The position numbers were made by a program, and so were the translations under genes. Below are positions 8,682 through 18,064 of a stretch of DNA of 64,000 nt, one piece after another. Within the stretch, counting starts at the first letter, position 1, and every line of letters begins with the position of its first letter. Origin of the DNA: Massilia sp. Root335 (GTDB taxonomy: Bacteria; Pseudomonadota; Gammaproteobacteria; Burkholderiales; Burkholderiaceae_D); the NCBI RefSeq assembly GCF_001425685.1, contig NZ_LMCY01000044.1, forward strand, positions 62,763-126,762, in the 5' to 3' direction. The notes below the pieces were generated by a model. That model saw only the letters and a program-made list of their open reading frames with translations, was not told the DNA's origin and ran no database searches.

Positions 8682-9373
8682 ATGACGACTTCATCGGCAT
8701 CTACGACGGCGCGCTGACGCCCGACCAGTGCGCGCACATCCTGGCGCGGTTCGAGGCCAGCGACAAGCACATGCGCGGCCGCACCGGCATGGGCGTGGAC
8801 ACGGCGAAGAAGGACAGCTGGGACATCACCATCAGCCAGTACAAGGAGTGGCACGACGTCTGCAACCTGATGACGACGGCCGTGCGGCGCCACCTGGCCG
8901 ATTACATGGACCGCTACCGCGCGCTGCTGCTGGGCGCCCTGGCGCCGACGGTGGCGCATCCCGCCACGGGCCGGCCGGTGGCGCTCGCGCTGGACAATTT
9001 CGACGAATGCGGCCGCCCGCACCTCGACGGGCTGATCCAGGCCATGTACCGCTGCGGCGCGATCAACCTGCAAAAATACCTGCGCGGCAGCGGCGGCTAC
9101 CACCACTGGCATTCCGAGATCTATCCGCAGAACGCCAGCTGCGACACGCTGCACCGCGTACTGCTGTTCCAGTTCTACCTGAACGACGTGGCGGAGGGCG
9201 GCGAGACCGAATTCCTGTACCAGCGCCGCAAGGTCGAGGCGCGCCAGGGCCGGCTGATCATCGCCCCGGCCGGTTTTACGCACACGCACAAGGGACACGT
9301 GGCGACGAGCGGCGACAAATACGTTGCCACGTCGTGGATCCTGTACCGCCGCGCCGAGGACTTGTTTTCGTAA
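8678..9373 (+). CDS. 2OG-Fe(II) oxygenase (prolyl 4-hydroxylase-like)
   Basis: A 231-residue cytoplasmic oxygenase. A double-stranded beta-helix core is suggested by LNDVAEGGETEFLY and GRLIIAPAGFTHTHKG, both typical of Fe(II)/2-oxoglutarate enzymes of the prolyl hydroxylase group. The proximal iron ligand motif appears as H-S-E in HHWHSEIYP rather than the usual H-x-D, with the distal His in THTHKG followed by a basic residue for 2OG. The start overlaps the rhomboid stop by 4 bases, indicating coupled translation. Substrate unknown. Confidence 0.8.
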   Translation: MNDDFIGIYDGALTPDQCAHILARFEASDKHMRGRTGMGVDTAKKDSWDITISQYKEWHDVCNLMTTAVRRHLADYMDRYRALLLGALAPTVAHPATGRPVALALDNFDECGRPHLDGLIQAMYRCGAINLQKYLRGSGGYHHWHSEIYPQNASCDTLHRVLLFQFYLNDVAEGGETEFLYQRRKVEARQGRLIIAPAGFTHTHKGHVATSGDKYVATSWILYRRAEDLFS

Positions 9374-9395
9374 CGTTATCGCGGTGCGTGCATTT

Positions 9396-9510
9396 GGTGG
9401 GCACAGGGTGCCCACCCTACGAAATCACAAGGCCGTAGGGTGGGCTCCCCGAGCCCGCCTTACGCATGCGGTTCGCGAACGTTTTGGTGGGCACGGGGTG
9501 CCCACCGGGC
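9396..9510. repeat. dispersed palindromic repeat, type A, cluster 1
   Basis: Three GC-rich palindromic units between two convergent genes: GGTGGGCAC-AGG-GTGCCCACC followed by CTACG (9396-9421), GTAGGGTGGGCT ... AGCCCGCCTTACG (9434-9463) and another GGTGGGCAC ... GTGCCCACC (9485-9507). The same unit recurs near 23.4, 59.8 and 61.2 kb in this window. Each unit can form a strong hairpin and may end both converging transcripts. Confidence 0.8.
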
Positions 9511-9519
9511 GTAAAGCGC

Positions 9520-11388
9520 TCAGTTGTTGTTGACGACGAGGCGCGGCTCGCCGATGCCGAAGCGTTCGCGGATCGACGTGCCGATCCCGTGCGCATCGAG
9601 GCCGACGGACGCCAGCAGCATGGCCGGGTCGCCGTGGTCGATGAAGCGGTCCGGCAGGCCCAGGATCAGCAGCGGCTTGACGATACCCTCGGCGGCCAGC
9701 GCCTCCGCCACGGCGGAACCGGCGCCGCCCATCGTGCAGCCCTCTTCCACCGTCACCAGGTAGTCGTGATCGCGCGCCAGCCGTTGCACGAGGTCGACGT
9801 CGAGCGGCTTCACGAAACGCATGTCGGCGACGGTCGCGTTCAGGCCTTCGGCGGCGCCGAGGCTCGCCGCCACCATCGAGCCGAACGCGAGGATCGCGAC
9901 GCCCTTGCCCTCGCGGCGGACGACGCCGCGGCCGATCTCGAGGACATCCAGCGCCGGGTCGATGGCCGCACCGACGCCGGCGCCGCGCGGGTAGCGCACG
10001 GCGGCCGGGCCTTCGTAGCGGTAGGCCGTCGTCAGCATCTTGCGGCATTCGTTTTCGTCCGACGGCGCCATCACGACCATGTTCGGGATGCAGCGCAGGT
10101 AGGCGATGTCGTAGTTGCCGGCGTGCGTGGCGCCGTCGGCGCCGACGAGGCCCGCGCGGTCCAGCGCGAACGTCACGTCCAGGTTCTGCAGCGCCACGTC
10201 GTGGATCAGCTGGTCGTAGCCTCGCTGCAGGAAGGTCGAGTAGATCGCGACGACCGGCTTCATGCCTTCCGTCGCGAGGCCGCCGGCGAACGTCACCGAG
10301 TGCTGCTCGGCGATGCCGACGTCGAAGTAGCGGTCGGGGTATTCCTGGTTGAAGCGCACCATGCCCGAGCCTTCGCGCATCGCCGGCGTGATGCCGACCA
10401 GGCGCTTGTCGACGGACGCCATGTCGCACAGCCAGTTGCCGAACACCTCGGTGTACGTGATCTTGGTGGCCTTGGCGGGCTTGATGCCTTCGCTCGGATT
10501 GAACTTGCCGGTGCCGTGGTACAGGATAGGCTCGGCCTCGGCCAGCTTGTAGCCCTGTCCCTTCTTCGTCACGACGTGCAGGAATTGCGGGCCCTTCAGG
10601 CGCTTGATGTTTTCCAGCGTCGGGATCAGCGAATCGAGGTCGTGGCCGTCGATGGGGCCGATGTAGTTGAAGCCGAATTCCTCGAACATGGTGGCCGGGA
10701 CGACCATGCCCTTCGCGTGCTCCTCGAGCTTCTTCGCCAGCTCCAGCATGGGCGCGGGCAGCATCGTCTTGCCGACGTTCTTGGCGGCAGCGTAGAACTG
10801 GCCCGACATCAGGCGCGCCAGGTAGCGGTTCAGCGCGCCGACCGGCGGCGAGATCGACATGTCGTTGTCGTTCAGGACGACGAGCAGGTCGACGTCGTCC
10901 TCGACGCCCGCATTGTTCAGGGCCTCGAACGCCATGCCGGCGGTCATGGAGCCGTCGCCGATGACGGCGATGGCCTTGCGCTTTTCGCCCTTGATCCTGG
11001 CCGCCTGCGCCATGCCGAGGGCCGCCGAGATCGACGTCGACGAGTGCGCCGTGCCGAAGGTGTCGTACGCGCTTTCGTCGCGCTTCGGGAAGCCGGACAG
11101 GCCGTTCAGCTGGCGCAGCGTGGGCATGCGCTCGCGCCGGCCCGTGAGGATCTTGTGCGAGTAGGTCTGGTGGCCGACGTCCCACACGATGCGGTCTTCC
11201 GGCGTGTTGAACACGTAATGCAGCGCGATCGTCAGCTCGACGGTGCCGAGGTTGGACGACAGGTGGCCGCCGGTCTTGGAGACCGAATCGAGCAGGAACT
11301 GGCGCAGCTCGTGCGCCAGCGGCGTGAGCTGGGTGCGCGGCAGCTTGCGCAGGTCGGCCGGGTCGTTGATGGTATCTAGCAGTTTCAT
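9520..11388 (-). CDS. dxs: 1-deoxy-D-xylulose-5-phosphate synthase
   Basis: A 622-residue thiamine-diphosphate enzyme that joins pyruvate and glyceraldehyde 3-phosphate, the first step of the MEP isoprenoid pathway. Visible motifs are the N-terminal [13 protein letters not shown], the ThDP-binding [20 protein letters not shown], and the central FVGIAEQH-type motif [17 protein letters not shown] with the catalytic Glu. Length is standard. It is the last gene of xseB-ispA-dxs; its start abuts the ispA stop with no gap. Confidence 0.97.
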   Translation of the reverse strand: MKLLDTINDPADLRKLPRTQLTPLAHELRQFLLDSVSKTGGHLSSNLGTVELTIALHYVFNTPEDRIVWDVGHQTYSHKILTGRRERMPTLRQLNGLSGFPKRDESAYDTFGTAHSSTSISAALGMAQAARIKGEKRKAIAVIGDGSMTAGMAFEALNNAGVEDDVDLLVVLNDNDMSISPPVGALNRYLARLMSGQFYAAAKNVGKTMLPAPMLELAKKLEEHAKGMVVPATMFEEFGFNYIGPIDGHDLDSLIPTLENIKRLKGPQFLHVVTKKGQGYKLAEAEPILYHGTGKFNPSEGIKPAKATKITYTEVFGNWLCDMASVDKRLVGITPAMREGSGMVRFNQEYPDRYFDVGIAEQHSVTFAGGLATEGMKPVVAIYSTFLQRGYDQLIHDVALQNLDVTFALDRAGLVGADGATHAGNYDIAYLRCIPNMVVMAPSDENECRKMLTTAYRYEGPAAVRYPRGAGVGAAIDPALDVLEIGRGVVRREGKGVAILAFGSMVAASLGAAEGLNATVADMRFVKPLDVDLVQRLARDHDYLVTVEEGCTMGGAGSAVAEALAAEGIVKPLLILGLPDRFIDHGDPAMLLASVGLDAHGIGTSIRERFGIGEPRLVVNNN

Positions 11389-12285
11389 TTATGCCTTCCG
11401 CTGCACGATCAGGTCCGCGATCTGGCGCAGCCGCAGTGCTTGTTCTCCGAACGGCGCCAGCGCGTCGTGCGCCTCCCGCCGCAATTGTTCGGCCAGCGCC
11501 CTGGACGGCTCCAGCCCCAGAATCGACACATAGGTCGGCTTGTTGTCGGCAGCATCCTTGCCGGCCGTCTTGCCCAGGGTGGCCGAGTCCTCGGTCGCAT
11601 CGAGGACGTCGTCCACGACCTGGAACGCGAGGCCGATCGCGCGCGAATACGCGGCGAGCGCTTCCAGCTCGTGCGGCGCGAGGTCGCGTCCCGCCAGGGC
11701 GCCCAGCAGCACGGACACGCGCAGCATGGCGCCGGTCTTGAGCTGGTGCATGCGCTCCAGTTGTTCGAGCGTGAGGCTGATGCCGACGCTGTCCAGGTCG
11801 ATCGCCTGCCCGCCGCACATGCCCGCGGAACCGGCCGCCTCGGCCAGCAGGCGCAGCATGGTCACCGTGCGCGCCGGCGGCACGGTGGCCGTCCCGGCCA
11901 GCACCTCGAAGGCCTGGGCCTGCAGCGCATCGCCCACGAGCAGCGCGGTCGCTTCGTCATACGCCACGTGCACGGTCGGTTTGCCGCGGCGCAGGGCGTC
12001 GTCGTCCATGCACGGCATGTCGTCGTGGACGAGCGAATAGGCGTGGATCATTTCGACGGCGCACGCTGCGCGCGCCAGCGCGTCAGGCTCCGCGCCGAAC
12101 AGCGCGCCGCTCGCGTGCACGAGCAGCGGGCGCACGCGCTTGCCGCCGCCCAGCACCGTGTAGCGCATCGCTTCGTGCAGCTTCGCCGGCACCCGGCTCG
12201 CCGCCGGCAGGAAGCGGTCGAGGGCGGCTTCGGCGTCGGCCTGCACGGCCTTCATCCAGGCCGGGAACTCCTGGGCGGCGCTCAT
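11389..12285 (-). CDS. ispA: (2E,6E)-farnesyl diphosphate synthase
   Basis: A 298-residue short-chain prenyltransferase that makes farnesyl diphosphate from IPP and DMAPP/GPP. The first aspartate-rich motif DDMPCMDDD and second DDVLDATED are present, with GGKRVRP and LKTGAML also typical. The insert of two residues in the first motif is the bacterial type II signature. The start at 12283-12285 (MSAAQEFPAW) overlaps the xseB stop by 4 bases; longer in-frame starts fall inside xseB. Confidence 0.96.
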   Translation of the reverse strand: MSAAQEFPAWMKAVQADAEAALDRFLPAASRVPAKLHEAMRYTVLGGGKRVRPLLVHASGALFGAEPDALARAACAVEMIHAYSLVHDDMPCMDDDALRRGKPTVHVAYDEATALLVGDALQAQAFEVLAGTATVPPARTVTMLRLLAEAAGSAGMCGGQAIDLDSVGISLTLEQLERMHQLKTGAMLRVSVLLGALAGRDLAPHELEALAAYSRAIGLAFQVVDDVLDATEDSATLGKTAGKDAADNKPTYVSILGLEPSRALAEQLRREAHDALAPFGEQALRLRQIADLIVQRKA

Positions 12286-12581
12286 ACGTCGTCCTCGCCG
12301 TCGGCGCTGAACGGTTTCAGCATCTCGCCTTCCAGCACCTTGACCTGGGATTCGACCTTTTCCAGCTGGGCGGCGCAATAGCGCACGAGCTCGGAACCGC
12401 GTGCATACGCGGCCACCGATGCTTCCAAGGGCAATTGCCCACTTTCCATTTGGGTCACGAGTTGGGCCAGTTCGGCCATCGCCTGCTCGAAGGATTCCGG
12501 CGGCTGCGCGGCCGGCGCTGCGGCGGCCGGCGCTCCGGCGGCCGGCGCTCCGGCGCTCTCCGCGTTTGTTTTATTTGGCAT
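12282..12581 (-). CDS. xseB: exodeoxyribonuclease VII small subunit
   Basis: A 99-residue protein. After an Ala/Pro-rich N-terminal tail of about 27 residues comes the conserved XseB helical hairpin, SFEQAMAELAQLVTQMESG and LPLEASVAAYARGSELVRYC. It assembles on the large subunit XseA, which is not in the window. First gene of the xseB-ispA-dxs operon, an arrangement common in proteobacteria. The start at 12579-12581 (MPNKTNAES) is preferred to an upstream Met. Confidence 0.92.
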   Translation of the reverse strand: MPNKTNAESAGAPAAGAPAAAAPAAQPPESFEQAMAELAQLVTQMESGQLPLEASVAAYARGSELVRYCAAQLEKVESQVKVLEGEMLKPFSADGEDDV

Positions 12582-12939
12582 AATGAGTTTGATCGATTCG
12601 GGGCGGGGCCGCACTACGCGCAACCTGTGCGCGGCGCGCCAGTCTAATCGCTTATTTTAAACAATCCTACTTCGACACGAACGGTGCGCCTGTCGCCGCC
12701 AACTTGCAAGCAAGGATACATTTTATCGCAAAGCGCCTCGGGATTCATGAAAACGATGCCGTTTAGGCAATTTTTGAACACCCACGTACCACAATCGCGA
12801 GCCGGTCCGGGACTGTAGAGCTCGTTACACGCTATAATCTCCGGTTCTGTCTCCGAAATACCGTATTCCGCTCTTTAAAAATACTGGTTCTCGGATTCTT
12901 TCTCTTCTTTGGCTGAATTCTTGGAAAAGGGGGGTTGGG
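12582..12939. promoter_or_regulatory. divergent intergenic region xseB / Rieske oxygenase
   Basis: 358 bases without a gene, holding promoters for the leftward xseB operon and the rightward oxygenase. It is markedly less GC-rich than its neighbours. A consensus -10 box TATAAT lies at 12833-12838 on the + strand, but no convincing -35 box sits at the right spacing. A strong purine-rich ribosome-binding stretch (AAAAGGGGGGTTGGG) ends just before the ATG at 12940. No operator or riboswitch was recognised. Confidence 0.5.
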
Positions 12940-14055
12940 ATGTCCGATCTGGCTACCCACGCCAAGCTGGCGCGTTCGCTCGCCCAGCTTCCGGTAAATG
13001 TCTACTTCGACGACGCGCTGCTGCAGCGCGAAATGCAGCAATTGTTTCTCAAGGGGCCCCGCTACGTCGGCCACGAGTTGATGGTGCCCGAGGCGGGCGA
13101 TTTCGCGACCCTGAAATCGGAGAACGAGGGCCGCATGCTGGTGCGCAATGCGCAAGGCATCGAATTGCTGTCGAACGTCTGCCGCCACCGCCAGGCGCTG
13201 ATGTTCAATGGCCGCGGCAACGCCAAGAACATCGTCTGTCCCCTGCACCGCTGGACCTACGATCTCAAGGGCGAACTGATCGGCGCGCCGCATTTCGCCG
13301 ACACGCCGTGCCTCAACCTGTCGAGGACGCCGCTGCAGAACTGGAACGGCCTGCTGTTCGAACAGAACGGCTACGACGTGATGGACAAGCTGGGCAAGCT
13401 GTCCGTCACGAAGGACCTGGATTTCTCGGGCTATATGTTCGACCACGTCGAGGTGCACGAGTGCGACTACAACTGGAAGACCTTCATCGAGGTCTACCTG
13501 GAGGATTACCACGTCGAGCCGTTCCACCCGGGCCTGGGCAACTTCGTCAGCTGCGACGACCTGCGCTGGGAATTCGGTCCGGACTTCAGCGTCCAGACCG
13601 TGGGCGTGCACCGCGGCCTGCAGAAGTCCGGCTCGCCGGCGTACAAGAAATGGCAGGAGCAGGTCCTCAAGTTCAACAACGGCCAGGCACCGAAATACGG
13701 CGCGATCTGGCTGACCCTGTATCCGAACATCATGGTCGAGTGGTATCCGAACGTGCTCGTCGTGTCGACCCTGTGGCCGCTGGGTCCGCAGAAGACGCGC
13801 AACGTCGTCGAGTTCTACTATCCGGAAGAATTCGTCCTGTTCGAGCGCGAATTCGTCGATGCCGAGCGCGCCGCCTACATGGAGACGTGCGTCGAGGACG
13901 ACGAGATCGCCCTGCGCATGGACGCCGGCCGCAAGGCGCTGATGGAACGCGGCGTCACCGAGGCGGGGCCGTACCAGTCGCCGATGGAAGACGGCATGCA
14001 GCACTTCCACGAATGGTATCGCGGCAAACTCGACAATATTCCTCCGGGGATGTAA
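12940..14055 (+). CDS. Rieske non-heme iron oxygenase, alpha-subunit type
   Basis: A 371-residue oxygenase subunit. The Rieske 2Fe-2S ligands are in CRHRQALMF and CPLHRWTYD (residues about 86-110). The catalytic domain contains the mononuclear iron motif DYHVEPFHPG near residue 190. Architecture fits choline monooxygenase-like and aromatic ring-hydroxylating alpha subunits. No beta subunit, ferredoxin or reductase is adjacent, so the electron donor is elsewhere and the substrate is unknown. A DMT exporter follows after 13 bases. Confidence 0.88.
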   Translation: MSDLATHAKLARSLAQLPVNVYFDDALLQREMQQLFLKGPRYVGHELMVPEAGDFATLKSENEGRMLVRNAQGIELLSNVCRHRQALMFNGRGNAKNIVCPLHRWTYDLKGELIGAPHFADTPCLNLSRTPLQNWNGLLFEQNGYDVMDKLGKLSVTKDLDFSGYMFDHVEVHECDYNWKTFIEVYLEDYHVEPFHPGLGNFVSCDDLRWEFGPDFSVQTVGVHRGLQKSGSPAYKKWQEQVLKFNNGQAPKYGAIWLTLYPNIMVEWYPNVLVVSTLWPLGPQKTRNVVEFYYPEEFVLFEREFVDAERAAYMETCVEDDEIALRMDAGRKALMERGVTEAGPYQSPMEDGMQHFHEWYRGKLDNIPPGM

Positions 14056-14068
14056 TGGTTGTTATCTG

Positions 14069-14980
14069 ATGGCTCCACTCTGGATGTTGTTCGCCAGCTT
14101 CCTGTTCGCCGCCATGGGCGCGTGCGTGAAGCTGGCCTCCGTGCTCTACTCGACGTCGGAAATCGTGATGTACCGGGGCTTCATCGGCGCCCTGCTGCTG
14201 CTGCCGATGATCCGTCTGCAGGGCGGTTCGTTCAGGACATCGTTCCCGAAAGAGCATCTCTGGCGCAGCGTCGTCGGCGTCGTCTCGCTGTGGCTGTGGT
14301 TCTACGCGATCGCCAAACTGCCGCTGGCGACCGCCGTCACCCTCAATTACATGGCGCCGATCTGGCTCGCCACGTATATGTTCTTCATCGGCTGGTGGCG
14401 CGGCAAGGGCTTGCCCGAATGGCCGCTGGCGCTCGCGATCACGATGAGCTTCGTCGGCGTGACGCTCGTGCTGCGCCCGGCCGTCGCGACCCATGAGTGG
14501 ATCGGCGGCGTCGTCGCCATCGCCTCGTCCGTGATCGCCGCCATGGCGTACATGCAGGTGCGGCGCCTCGGCCAGATGGGCGAGCCGGAATACCGCGTCG
14601 TGTTCTATTTTTCCGTCACGATGGGCGTTGCGGGCCTCGTCGGCTCGCTGCTGGGGAACGGCATGAGCACGTTCCGCCCGCAATCCCTGCACGGCATGGG
14701 CCTGCTGGCGGGGATCGCCGCCAGCGGCCTGATCGCCCAGATCGCCATGACGCGCGCCTACCGCATCGGCAAGGTGCTCGTCGTCGCCAACCTGCAGTAC
14801 ACGGGCATCATCTTTTCCAGCCTCTGGGGCATGGTGCTGTGGGGCGACGTGTTCGACTGGCACGTCTGGCTGGGCATGGGCGTGATCCTCCTCTCCGGGA
14901 TCGCCGCGACGTTCTACAATACGACGCGCACGGCGCGCGGCGCCGTCGTCAAGGAACTCGACCCCATCGTCACCGAATAA
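14069..14980 (+). CDS. DMT-superfamily transporter (EamA type)
   Basis: A 303-residue inner-membrane protein with about ten hydrophobic helices arranged as two EamA repeats (residues roughly 1-130 and 145-280). The first repeat begins MAPLWMLFASFLFAAMGACV. Family members export amino acids or other small metabolites; the substrate cannot be read from the sequence. It lies between the Rieske oxygenase (13 bases upstream) and the sulfurtransferase (9 bases downstream), so the three are probably co-transcribed. Confidence 0.9.
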   Translation: MAPLWMLFASFLFAAMGACVKLASVLYSTSEIVMYRGFIGALLLLPMIRLQGGSFRTSFPKEHLWRSVVGVVSLWLWFYAIAKLPLATAVTLNYMAPIWLATYMFFIGWWRGKGLPEWPLALAITMSFVGVTLVLRPAVATHEWIGGVVAIASSVIAAMAYMQVRRLGQMGEPEYRVVFYFSVTMGVAGLVGSLLGNGMSTFRPQSLHGMGLLAGIAASGLIAQIAMTRAYRIGKVLVVANLQYTGIIFSSLWGMVLWGDVFDWHVWLGMGVILLSGIAATFYNTTRTARGAVVKELDPIVTE

Positions 14981-14989
14981 AGGAGTGCC

Positions 14990-15853
14990 ATGTCCACCGA
15001 CACGACCCTGATCGAACCCGCCGCACTGGCAGCGCATGTCGCCGACCCGAACTGGGTGATCGTCGACTGCCGCCACGACCTCATGAACCTCGCCGCCGGC
15101 CGCGACGCCTGGGCGGCCGGCCACATCCCGGGCGCCGTCTTCGCCGACATGGAGACGGAACTGTCGGGCGCCAAGCGCGACGCGGCCGGGAACTTCCGCG
15201 GCCGCCATCCGCTGCCGGAAAAGGAGGCGTTCATCGAACTGCTGCGCGGCTGGGGCGTGAACGACGATTCCCAGGTCGTCGCGTACGACGCGCACGGCGG
15301 CATGTATGGCGCGCGCCTGTGGTGGATGCTGCGCTGGGTCGGCCACGGGGCCGTCGCCGTGCTGGATGGCGGCTTGAGCGCTTGGCAGGCGGCGAGGCAA
15401 CCCGTCGTCACCGATGCCCCGGCCCCGCGCGCCCGCGGCAGCATTTCCGCCCGACCGGCCCTCGTGACGACGGTCGACGTGGCCGCGGTCCTGCACAACG
15501 TGGAACACGGCGGCAAGACCATCGTCGACGCGCGCTCGCCGGACCGCTTCCGCGGCGAGAACGAGACGATCGACCCGGTCGGTGGCCATATCCCGGGCGC
15601 GAAGAACCGCTTCTTCAAGGACAACCTGCAGGCCGACGGCCGCTTCAAGGCGCCGGATCAGCTGAAGGCGGAGCTGGGGGTGGCGGTGGGCGATCCGAAG
15701 GACGCCATCATGCAATGCGGCTCCGGCGTGACCGCGTGCCACAACCTGCTGGCGCTGGAAGTGGCCGGACTGCGGGGTGCGGCGCTGTATCCGGGGTCGT
15801 GGAGCGAGTGGGCGGCGGACCCGAAGCGCGCGGTGGCGACAGGCCCCGCCTGA
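14990..15853 (+). CDS. sseA: 3-mercaptopyruvate sulfurtransferase (two rhodanese domains)
   Basis: A 287-residue sulfurtransferase with an inactive N-terminal and an active C-terminal rhodanese domain. The active-site loop is CGSGVTA (Cys near residue 243), the form seen in mercaptopyruvate sulfurtransferases rather than in thiosulfate-specific rhodaneses. It would move sulfur from 3-mercaptopyruvate to thiols or cyanide. A good ribosome-binding site (AAAGGAGTGCC) precedes the ATG. Confidence 0.9.
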   Translation: MSTDTTLIEPAALAAHVADPNWVIVDCRHDLMNLAAGRDAWAAGHIPGAVFADMETELSGAKRDAAGNFRGRHPLPEKEAFIELLRGWGVNDDSQVVAYDAHGGMYGARLWWMLRWVGHGAVAVLDGGLSAWQAARQPVVTDAPAPRARGSISARPALVTTVDVAAVLHNVEHGGKTIVDARSPDRFRGENETIDPVGGHIPGAKNRFFKDNLQADGRFKAPDQLKAELGVAVGDPKDAIMQCGSGVTACHNLLALEVAGLRGAALYPGSWSEWAADPKRAVATGPA

Positions 15854-15877
15854 TCATTTCGCAGCCCCGCCTGACGC

Positions 15878-15964
15878 GTCGTCCCCGCGCAGGCGGTACC
15901 CAATGTTGCGAGCGCTGCCGCTACGCATGAAACTTGGGCCCCTGCCTGCGCAGGGGCGACGTTC
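15878..15964. repeat. dispersed repeat type B, copy 1
   Basis: An 87-base element beginning CGTCGTCCCCGCGCAGGCGG and ending CCCCTGCCTGCGCAGGGGCGACG. The ends are inverted, so the whole can fold on itself. A near-identical second copy lies 85 bases downstream in the same orientation. It carries no coding region and looks like a small non-autonomous or REP/BIME-like element. Confidence 0.75.
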
Positions 15965-16048
15965 ATCAGTCGCGTGGCACCGTTTGGATACGGGCGCGGC
16001 CTGGTCATTCCGTCGTTCCTGCGTCACCCCGTCGTCCCCGTGTCCCCC

Positions 16049-16136
16049 CGTCGTCCCCGCGCAGGCGGGGACCCAATGTTGCGAGCGCTGCAGCTGCGCA
16101 TGAAACCTGGGGCCCCTGCCTGCGCAGGGGCGACGT
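16049..16136. repeat. dispersed repeat type B, copy 2
   Basis: The second direct copy of the type B element. It shares the inner segment ACCCAATGTTGCGAGCGCTG (copy 1: 15898-15917, here 16071-16090) and the terminal arms GTCCCCGCGCAGGCGGGGAC and GGCCCCTGCCTGCGCAGGGG. It ends 4 bases from the stop codon of the leftward 47-residue gene at 16140 and may serve as that gene's terminator. Confidence 0.75.
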
Positions 16137-16139
16137 TGT

Positions 16140-16283
16140 TCAGTGGCTGAAGTCGTACGGGGCGGGCAACACGTCCGCCAGGGTGAACAACACGACGGTC
16201 AACACCAGGGCCATGAGCACGTAGCCGAAACGCGCCGGCTTGTCGCGCAGTGCCACGACCAGTTGATTCAGCAGCCTTCCCAT
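16140..16283 (-). CDS. 47-residue single-pass membrane protein
   Basis: A very short gene with a strong ribosome-binding site (GGAGGCGAGC just upstream of the ATG at 16281-16283). The product begins MGRLLNQLVVALRDKPARFG and has one hydrophobic helix, YVLMALVLTVVLFTLADVL, after a basic N-terminal stretch, so the N-terminus is expected inside. No family is recognised. It sits between the type B repeats and the ZIP transporter on the same strand as the latter; a role linked to that transporter is only a guess. Confidence 0.6.
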   Translation of the reverse strand: MGRLLNQLVVALRDKPARFGYVLMALVLTVVLFTLADVLPAPYDFSH

Positions 16284-16374
16284 GCTCGCCTCCGTTCAGG
16301 TTACGGTTCAGCATAGGACGCAAGGAATCGCCGTGTCAACCGGCAGGCGCAGTGATCCTGCGGTGATCCGTATC

Positions 16375-17193
16375 TTAATGGCCGTGCGTCAGGAGCAAGA
16401 CGATGACGACGCCGAGCCCGATCAACAGCACCTGCGGAATGGAATCGCGCACGGTGGCGCGGCGCTGCATCTGCGGCATCAGGTCGCTCACGGCGATGTA
16501 GATGAAGCCGGACGACGCGAACACCAGCACGTAGGGAATCAGGTTGCTGGCGCGGTCCAGCGTCGCATAACCGAGCACGCCGCCCAGCACGGCCAGCAGG
16601 CTGCATAACAGATTGAACACGTAGGCGCGCACGCGCGAGAAACCGGCGTTCAGCAGCACGATGAAGTCGCCGATCTCCTGCGGGATCTCGTGGGCGATGA
16701 TGGCCACGCCCGTGACGATGCCCAGCTGCGGATTGGCCAGGAACGCCGCCGCGATCAGGATGCCGTCGGTGAAGTTGTGCATGCCGTCGCCGATCAGGAT
16801 CATCCAGCCGGCGCGTCCCGCCTGCATGGCGTCGTGGCCGTGGGCGTGATGGTGCCCGTCGCCCTCGTGGTGGTGCGAATGGCGCAGCAGGGCCACCTTC
16901 TCCAGCAGGAAGAACGCGAGCAGTCCGCCCAGCAGGGTGGCGAACAGCGCATGCGTGTCGGCCTTCGATTCGAACGCTTCCGGCAAGGCGTGCAGCAGCG
17001 AGGTCGACAGCATGATGCCGACCGACAGGCTGACCATGCGTTCGACGACTTTCGCCAGCAAGGCAAAGGAAAACACCGCGGCGGCCGTGATGCTGACCAC
17101 GCCCGCCAGGCCGGTGGCCAGCAGGATGGAGATGAGAATCGGGTCGATGTTGAAGCCTCTTGTTGTTCTTGGATGGTGTGCATACAGGCGCAC
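16375..17193 (-). CDS. ZIP-family divalent metal transporter
   Basis: A 272-residue inner-membrane protein with eight predicted helices. The metal-binding signatures of helices 4 and 5 are present (HNFTDG and HEIPQEIGD), and a His-rich cytosolic loop (HSHHHEGDGHHHAHGHD) lies between helices 3 and 4. ZIP proteins import Zn, Fe or Mn into the cytosol. The ATG at 17191-17193 is the only clear start, but its first 14 residues (MRLYAHHPRTTRGF) are unlike the usual family start, so the true start could be a nearby alternative codon. Confidence 0.9.
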   Translation of the reverse strand: MRLYAHHPRTTRGFNIDPILISILLATGLAGVVSITAAAVFSFALLAKVVERMVSLSVGIMLSTSLLHALPEAFESKADTHALFATLLGGLLAFFLLEKVALLRHSHHHEGDGHHHAHGHDAMQAGRAGWMILIGDGMHNFTDGILIAAAFLANPQLGIVTGVAIIAHEIPQEIGDFIVLLNAGFSRVRAYVFNLLCSLLAVLGGVLGYATLDRASNLIPYVLVFASSGFIYIAVSDLMPQMQRRATVRDSIPQVLLIGLGVVIVLLLTHGH

Positions 17194-17248
17194 GCATGCA
17201 CACCCAGCGGACGCAAACCGCTGATTGTACCTCCCCGGCGTGGCGGCG

Positions 17249-18064
17249 TCAGCCGACGCCGTGTTCGCGCAGCCAGGCCAGCGCGCGGGCGAAGCCGTCG
17301 CGGGCAGCCTTCGCGTTGTAGGTCGGGCGGTAGTCGGCGTGGAAGGCGTGGCCGGCGTCCGGGTAGACGACGATCGCGGAATCGCTCGTCCCCGCGCCCA
17401 GCGCGGCCGTCATTTTCTCGACCGTGGCGAGCGGGATGCCGGTGTCCTTCGCGCCGTACAGGCCGAGCACGGGCACGGTGAGCGCGGGCGCGACGTCGAT
17501 CGGATGGCGCGGCTGGCCGGGAGGATTCGGATCGGCCACCAGCTTGCCGTACCACGCCACGGCCGCCTTCACGCGCGGATTGTGCGCCGCGTACAGCCAC
17601 GTCATGCGCCCGCCCCAGCAAAAGCCGTTGATGCCGAGACGGTCGACGTCGCCGCCGTTCCGGCCGGCCCAGGCCACGCAGGCGTCGATGTCGCCCATCG
17701 CCTGGGCGTCCGGCACCTTGCGGACGATGCGCGCCATCAGCGTCGTGATGTCGGGGATGGTGGACGGGTCGCCCTGGCGCACGAAGAGATCCGGCGCCAG
17801 CGCCAGGTAGCCCTGCTTGGCGAAGCGGCGCGCCACGTCGGCGATGTGCTCGTGCAGGCCGAAGATTTCGGAGACGACGATCACCACCGGCAGCTTGTCC
17901 TGCCCGGCCGGACGGGCGTGGTAGACGGGCACTGCCTGGCCGTCGACCGCCAGGCTGGCCAGGCCGGCGACCAGGCCTTCGGTATCGGTGTGGATCACGG
18001 ACTGGGTTGCGATGGGCCGGGCGGCTGCCGCAAAACCATCGCCGGCGCTTGCGTTGTCGTTCAT
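17249..18064 (-). CDS. dienelactone hydrolase family protein
   Basis: A 271-residue alpha/beta hydrolase. The nucleophile is the Cys in GFCWGGRM, with the Asp in YGAKDTGIP and His in AGHAFHAD completing the triad, as in dienelactone hydrolase. The N-terminal 35 residues are an extra tail without a clear signal peptide. No aromatic catabolic genes surround it, so a general carboxymethylenebutenolidase-like hydrolase is the safest call. Confidence 0.88.
   Translation of the reverse strand: MNDNASAGDGFAAAARPIATQSVIHTDTEGLVAGLASLAVDGQAVPVYHARPAGQDKLPVVIVVSEIFGLHEHIADVARRFAKQGYLALAPDLFVRQGDPSTIPDITTLMARIVRKVPDAQAMGDIDACVAWAGRNGGDVDRLGINGFCWGGRMTWLYAAHNPRVKAAVAWYGKLVADPNPPGQPRHPIDVAPALTVPVLGLYGAKDTGIPLATVEKMTAALGAGTSDSAIVVYPDAGHAFHADYRPTYNAKAARDGFARALAWLREHGVG

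Noticed and set aside
9396-9510. Possible CRISPR array in clustered repeats
   Set aside because: Units are palindromic, vary in orientation and spacing, and have no regular unique spacers or cas genes.
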